From positions 33,711,001 through 33,775,000 of the forward strand of contig NC_091677.1 of the NCBI RefSeq assembly GCF_042453785.1: 64,000 nucleotides of DNA, given 5' to 3'. Below, piece by piece: positions 59,101-64,000 of this stretch (within the stretch, counting starts at the first letter, position 1; each line of letters starts with the position of its first letter). Under the pieces are notes generated by a model. It was not told the DNA's origin, searched no databases, and saw nothing but the letters and a program-made list of their open reading frames with translations. Position numbers and translations under genes: made by a program. Source of the stretch: Malus domestica (Eukaryota > Streptophyta > Magnoliopsida > Rosales > Rosaceae).

Positions 59101-59974
59101 TTACACTGGTTTCCATCTCCTACATGGATGTGCAGTTATTTTGGGTGCACCTCGTCTGTGGAACTTTTGTTGCTTTCCCTAACTATGTTTCTTGTTTGAT
59201 AGCTTTAGATGTTAGCGTGAGACGTTAGATTTCAGATCTTACATTCTCTATTTTAATGGGATTTACCTTGTTTATTATCAGGATGGTAGATTTAGGTCAA
59301 AACGCGATTCAAGAAAAGGAGGTATAAACTTTAATCATATTAAAATTTCAATTTTCTTAAGATTCTTTTGCAATTTCATATTAAATTAGCCTTTTTCTAT
59401 AATTCAAATGATGATATTATATGGATTTTGCAGGTGGAAAGAAAGGTAGAGGGAGGGGCGGCGGTGGTCGAGGTGTGCGTGGGGTGGATTTTGGTCTGGG
59501 TATTGGATATAATACGGAGTCCAATAGTTCTTCATCGAATACTATTCCTAGTCGATCTGCTGCAGTAACTCCTCAGAGGACAGGAATGATGTCTCAGTTC
59601 AAGACTAAATTTGTTGCCGCTTCATCTAACTCTCCAAGTCAAGGTTTAGCTAACAACTTTAGTGTGCCCAACAGACCGGCATTACGAGGATTTGTATCCG
59701 GTGGTTCAATAGGTGGTGATGTATATATAACTCAGGCAACCAGTACAATTACTCCTACTCCTGCTCCAACATCAATGGTAAATAAAACTGCTACTCCGAA
59801 CACTGGAGAAAATTCAAGTCAGAAACCCTCCGAAAGGTTAATTAAAATGATGCTTGGTTAGAATTTTTGATGTCTTTACATATTTGATTGGTGTTGAGCA
59901 GTTTCATTTGTGTCGATTGCAGTTCTAGAGATAAACCCAGAGAAAGGCGGAGGCGCTCCGGTTGGGACTGTTAA
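56193..59974 (+). pseudogene. RH24: DEAD-box RNA helicase RH24-like, copy 2 (dead)
   Basis: Exons by comparison with copy 1: 56193-56755, 56952-58182, 59282-59321, 59434-59836 and 59923-59974. Motifs PTPIQC, AKTGSGKT, DEAD, SAT, ATDVAARGLDI and an intact HRIGRTGR are readable. Ia is changed to STRELVHQ and Ib to TPGKLID. Lesions: a small insertion near 56240 that shifts the acidic N-terminus, a base change or loss near 56444, TAG at 56743-56745, the TAG shared with copy 1 at 56975-56977, the shared one-base loss near 57320, and an extra base near 57800 (SKKGCSG). Exon 3 (DGRFRSKRDSRKG) and its donor are in the ancestral state, unlike copy 1. The final exon ends RRRRSGWDC. Confidence 0.9.
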
Positions 59975-60764
59975 CCGTACAGTTGAACTACACCACTTTC
60001 GCATCATGAATGACAAGTTTTACCTTTGTTGTAGGTCAAGTCCTGATATGCCTGTATTATTGTTGATCTTTCTCACTTTCTTTGTCGCTCTGTTTATAAG
60101 TTAAAAAGAAACAGAAGATTTTGTAAACTCAGATCGACTTGTTGCACAAATAGCGGATGATTTAAAAGATAGACTGTTCAGATCATTAAAATACATTATG
60201 AAGTAGATTCTACAAAAAGTTGTGCCATGTAAAAAAAATGTGGTGTTTCACATGTGCTCCGTATGTTATTTATATTAATCATTCTGAATAACATCATAAC
60301 TCAACGATTGGTATATAATACAATAAGGCCTCGTTTGATGTCAATGATTTGATTGGTTTTGATTAGATTAGATTGGCTTAGTCTGGAGAATTCACTAGAT
60401 TCAGTGAATGTTGAATGAAAATATGGATTGCATATTTTGTTCAAGTGAAGATGGAAGAGAAAAAGAATAAGACTAGTATAACAAATCAAATATTTACGGA
60501 GCATGCATAGGTTTTTAATTACAACTATTCGTCAATTGATACTTCTAATTTTTGGTTTTAAATGCTATTATCTCTTAAATAAAATAATTATGTTGTTTTA
60601 GTCTCCTCATCGTATTGTACGTGTCGAATTCGTGTGAAGTCTGGTGGGACAAGAGAGAGATAAGGAGGTTGACTTTGATCAATTGATCTCCTTTCCATAA
60701 CCATTTTTCTTTACCTTCATCCCCTTACACAAAGTCCGTTCTTAAGATCTCGAGTTCTCTCTCA
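59975..60764. other. RH24/TNL2 intergenic region
   Basis: Collinear with 29671-30460, with scattered substitutions and small indels. One W-box-like TTGACT is kept at 60669-60674; the second site of cassette 1 is changed to TTGATC. No other gene is seen. Confidence 0.7.
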
Positions 60765-63700
60765 ATGGCTGCTAAAAGTTCCCGAGATTCTTCTTCGTCC
60801 TCTTACCGGTGTTCCTATCATGCCTTCCTGAGTTTCAGGGGCCAGGACACGCGCAGGGGCTTTACTGATCACCTCTATAGAGCTTTGGAGATAGCAGGAA
60901 TCCACACGTTTAGAGACGATGATGAAATCAAGAGAGGGGAGAATATTGAGTCGGAGTTAGAGAAGGCGATACAGGAGTCACAAGTATCGATAATTGTCTT
61001 CTCCAAGGACTACGCTTCCTCAAGGTGGTGTTTGAACGAACTTCTGAAGATCGTGGAACGTAGAAATACTGATCATAGACATGTGGTTCTGCCAGTTTTC
61101 TATGAGGTGGATCCATCCGATGTCAGGAAGCAGAGTGGTCCTTTTGCTGAAGCATTTGCCAGACATGAGGAACGATTCAGTACGGAGATGGACAAGGTGG
61201 AGCAGTGGAGAAGAGCTCTTGGAGATGTTGCATCTTTGGGAGGAATGGTTTTAGGAGATCGGTAATTTCTATTCTCAATATATTCTTGAGCTTATTGAAA
61301 GTGTTTTAAATTAAGTAAAATTGTAGATATGTTCCTATGTATACAGCAATTTGTACGATGAGCAATCATCTCCGTACGACATATCATTTACTACAACTTC
61401 ATGTAAAAGAAAATAACTTATTTCTGCTTCATGTATTTTGATTCAAATGAATTACAGGTATGAGGGGCAGTTCATCCAAGAAATTGTTGAAGAGATTAGA
61501 AATAAAGTGGGTCACGCAGCTTTAGACGTCGCTCCCTTTGCAGTTGGAATGGATAATCGTGTGCAAGACCTAAACATGTGGCTACAAGATGGATCCAATG
61601 ATGTTGGTGTAGCTGTCATCTGTGGGATGGGTGGAATTGGCAAGAGCACCATCGCGAAAGCCGCGTATAACCGCAACTTTGATAGATTTCAAGGTAGCAG
61701 CTTTCTTGCAGATATACGAGAATCTGCAGAACAACCCAATGGTTTTGCTTGCTTGCAAAGAAAACTTCTTTCAGATATCCAAAAGGGGAAAGCAAAGAAA
61801 GTATACAATATGGATGAAGGAACAATCAGGATCAAACAAGCCGTTGGCAATAAAAAAGTTCTTATTGTTCTTGATGATGTGAGCAACCGGGATCAACTCA
61901 ATGCAATTCTTGGAATGCGAGAGTGGCTTCATCCAGGAAGTAAAATTATCATAACAACTAGACATGAGCATTTGTTAAATGCTCATAAAGTTTTTGAAAA
62001 GTTTATGGTTCAAGGACTGGATGAGGATGAATCACTAGAGCTTTTCTGTTGGCATGCCTTCAGACAATCCCATCCAGAAGAAGGTTACATGAAGCTTTCA
62101 AGACATGTGGTCCAGCACTGTGGAGGGCTTCCATTAGCTCTTCAAGTTCTGGGATCTTCTCTATCCGGAAAATGTGTAGAAGTGTGGCAAAGTGCATTGC
62201 AGAAGTTAGACGTGATCCCTAATGACAAAATTCAAAAAGTTCTGAGGATAAGTTTTGATTCTTTACAAGATGATCATGACAAAAATTTATTCCTTCACAT
62301 AGCCAGTTTCTTCACAGGAAAGAGGATGGATTATACAAGTAGAATATTGGACAGCTTAGAGTTTTACACAAGGATTGGGATTGAAAATCTAGTTGACAGA
62401 TGCCTAGTGAAAATTCAATGGAACAGGTTGGTCATGCATCAATTGGTGAGAAAAATGGCAATGGAAATTATTCGTGAAGAATCACCTGATGACCCTGGAA
62501 AACGTAGTAGAGTGTTGCAGAAAGATGCCTCTAATATTTTGAGAAAATTAAGTGTAAGAACTATGTTTTTCATATGTATGTATTTTTCGTTATGATTTGT
62601 ATGTGCAGTACTAGTAATATACTTACCCAATTCTCTGATTTGTTAGCAGGGTACGGAAAATATTAAGGGCCTCATGCTCAACCTTGCTAGCAAAAGAACG
62701 TTTGTTCGAAGTGATAAAAAACGATGCCATGTTGAAGATTATGATGGAAATTGTTCAAGACGACGTCGGCTTGGTTTCTTCTCTTGGAAGCCAATTAGCT
62801 TTTCCTCCACAAACTCAGCTTCTGCATCAAATGAGATAGATTTCAAATCTGAGGCATTTAGAAGGATGCAGAATCTTGAAATTCTCATTCTCAACAACGT
62901 CAACATCAGGGGAAGCTACGAAGAATTTTCAAAAAATTTAGTATGTTTATCTTGGCGGGGATTCCACTTAAAATCAATACCAGAAAATTTTTGTTTGGAA
63001 AACCTGGTTGTTCTAGACATGCGAAATAGTAGCCTACAACATGTTTGGAATGGGACCAGGGTATGTAACTCTCTCTCTCTCTCTCTCACAAACACACACA
63101 AATTAATAGGGGCCATTATATCGTCTTAGAAGCTAATTCATTTGTATTATTATTGACACAGGTTATTCCGAGGCTGAAGATTCTTAATTTCAGTCATTCG
63201 CATGGCCTTAGGACAATCCCCGACTTCTCAGGACTCTATAACCTTGAGAGGTTGATTCTTAAACATTGCTTAAATTTGGTTGAGGTTCATGAGTCCATCG
63301 GACACCTAGAAAAACTTCTTGTTTTGAATCTAAAAGGCTGCAAAAATCTCATGAAGCTTCCAATATTGAGATCTATTCAGGATCTTATTCTTTCTGGTTG
63401 CTCAAAGCTTGAAATGAAGAAACTCAATCTGGTATCATCTAAATCATGGTATTCAGTCTGGTCGTGGGTGTCGCCAAGAAAAAATACTAAATTAAGCAGT
63501 TTCTCATTGGCAAGTTTACCACGTTCTCTGACAAGTTTAAGTCTGGATTGCTGCAATATATCAGAGATTCCAAGTGCCCTAACTATGCTGTCCTCGTTAG
63601 AGTACTTGAATCTGGATGGTAATCCGATTACAAGCCTACCAGAAAGCATGAACTATCTTGTTAAGCTCCGGACTCTTAAAGGATCTGAATGCAGAAACCT

Positions 63701-64000
63701 CACAACACTTCCAGAGCTCCCACGTTCTTTGACGAGTTTAACGCTGGTTCGCTGCAATATATCAGAGATTCCAAGTTCCCTAACTATGCTGTCCGCGTTA
63801 AAGTACTTGAATCTGCATGGTAGTCCGATTACAAGCCTACCAGAAAGCATGAACAATCTTGTTAAGCTCCAGACTCTTAGAGTATCTGGTTGCAGAAACC
63901 TCACAATGCTTCCAGAGCTCCCACGTTCTTTGACAAGTTTAAATCTGGCTTGCTGCAATATATCAGAGATTCCAAGTGCCCTAACTATGCTGTCCTCATT
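60765..64000 (+). CDS. TIR-NBS-LRR immune receptor, TNL2 (runs off window)
   Basis: Exons 60765-61261, 61458-62553, 62650-63060 and about 63162 to the window end, in phase and without stops. The TIR domain keeps SYHAFLSFRGQDTRRGF and SRWCLNEL. The NB-ARC keeps GMGGIGKST, VLIVLDDV, IIITTRHEHLL and the canonical GGLPLALQ (TNL1 has GGLPVALQ). The MHD position reads MHQ, as in TNL1. Differences from TNL1: one Glu codon less at the end of the TIR exon, a longer first intron (196 against 149 bp), loss of about 13 residues before KKLNL, and extra LRR units. The last exon and C-JID-like domain lie outside. An intracellular immune receptor by family; ligand unknown. Confidence 0.9.
63516..64000 (+). 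repeat. 201-bp LRR unit amplified in TNL2
   Basis: Units of 67 codons begin LPRSLTSL..., run through CNISEIPS, TMLSSLEYLNL, ITSLPESMN and CRNLTTLPE, and start again: about 63516-63716, 63717-63917 and 63918 to the end (incomplete). TNL1 has a single such unit (33237-33437). Confidence 0.9.

Noticed and set aside
63480..63545. Apparent one-base loss in the TNL2 LRR exon
   Set aside because: On recount the codon phase is kept through this stretch and the antisense frame is also continuous, so no frameshift is claimed.
63377..63958. Minus-strand frames across the TNL2 LRR exon
   Set aside because: They are antisense shadows of the LRR repeats.

Overview
This is plant nuclear DNA: spliced genes with GT/AG introns, a TIR-NBS-LRR resistance gene, and several classes of plant transposon. 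The repeat families (a (TTG)n-tailed RTE-type LINE, an LTR-type repeat with a coiled-coil ORF, typical MITEs) remind me of Rosaceae, most likely apple or pear. That placement rests on memory and is tentative.

The backbone is a duplicated cassette, in direct orientation and about 30.3 kb apart. Each cassette has a short leader, a dead copy of a DEAD-box RNA helicase (RH24 type) and a TIR-NBS-LRR (TNL) gene. Cassette 1 spans about 25.70-34.57 kb and cassette 2 about 55.91-64.0 kb. A third copy of the leader alone lies at 1-265. Both RH24 copies share one nonsense codon and one frameshift and carry further private lesions, so the ancestor was probably dead before duplication. TNL1 reads as an intact five-exon gene (1217 aa predicted). 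TNL2 is open to the window edge and carries an expanded LRR block.

The space around the cassettes is mostly transposons. From the left: leader fragment, a PIF/Harbinger element with ORF1 and transposase (0.8-3.5 kb), and then a nest of related non-autonomous Helitrons: C at 3.68-10.94 kb (minus), A at 10.95-14.74 kb (minus) and D at 14.76-24.21 kb (plus). A solo LTR inside a small hairpin element follows (24.37-25.65 kb). Downstream of TNL1 a fourth Helitron, E, runs 34.81-51.91 kb (minus). It is interrupted by an 8.4 kb LINE composite (40.20-48.62 kb, 18-bp target duplication) that itself contains a 3.7 kb LTR-type repeat. Then come a broken SWIM zinc-finger gene (about 51.93-53.99 kb), two MITEs, and cassette 2.

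The Helitrons carry exon-sized pieces of unrelated host genes, mostly in the same orientation as the element: PEP carboxykinase, an LRR piece (TONSOKU-like?), MLO, a coiled-coil protein, RAD6/UBC2-type ubiquitin-conjugating enzyme, an SnRK2 kinase exon present twice, and a GH31 alpha-xylosidase exon. No Rep/helicase protein was seen. The probable working genes here are the two TNLs (intracellular immune receptors); nearly everything else is relic or mobile DNA.
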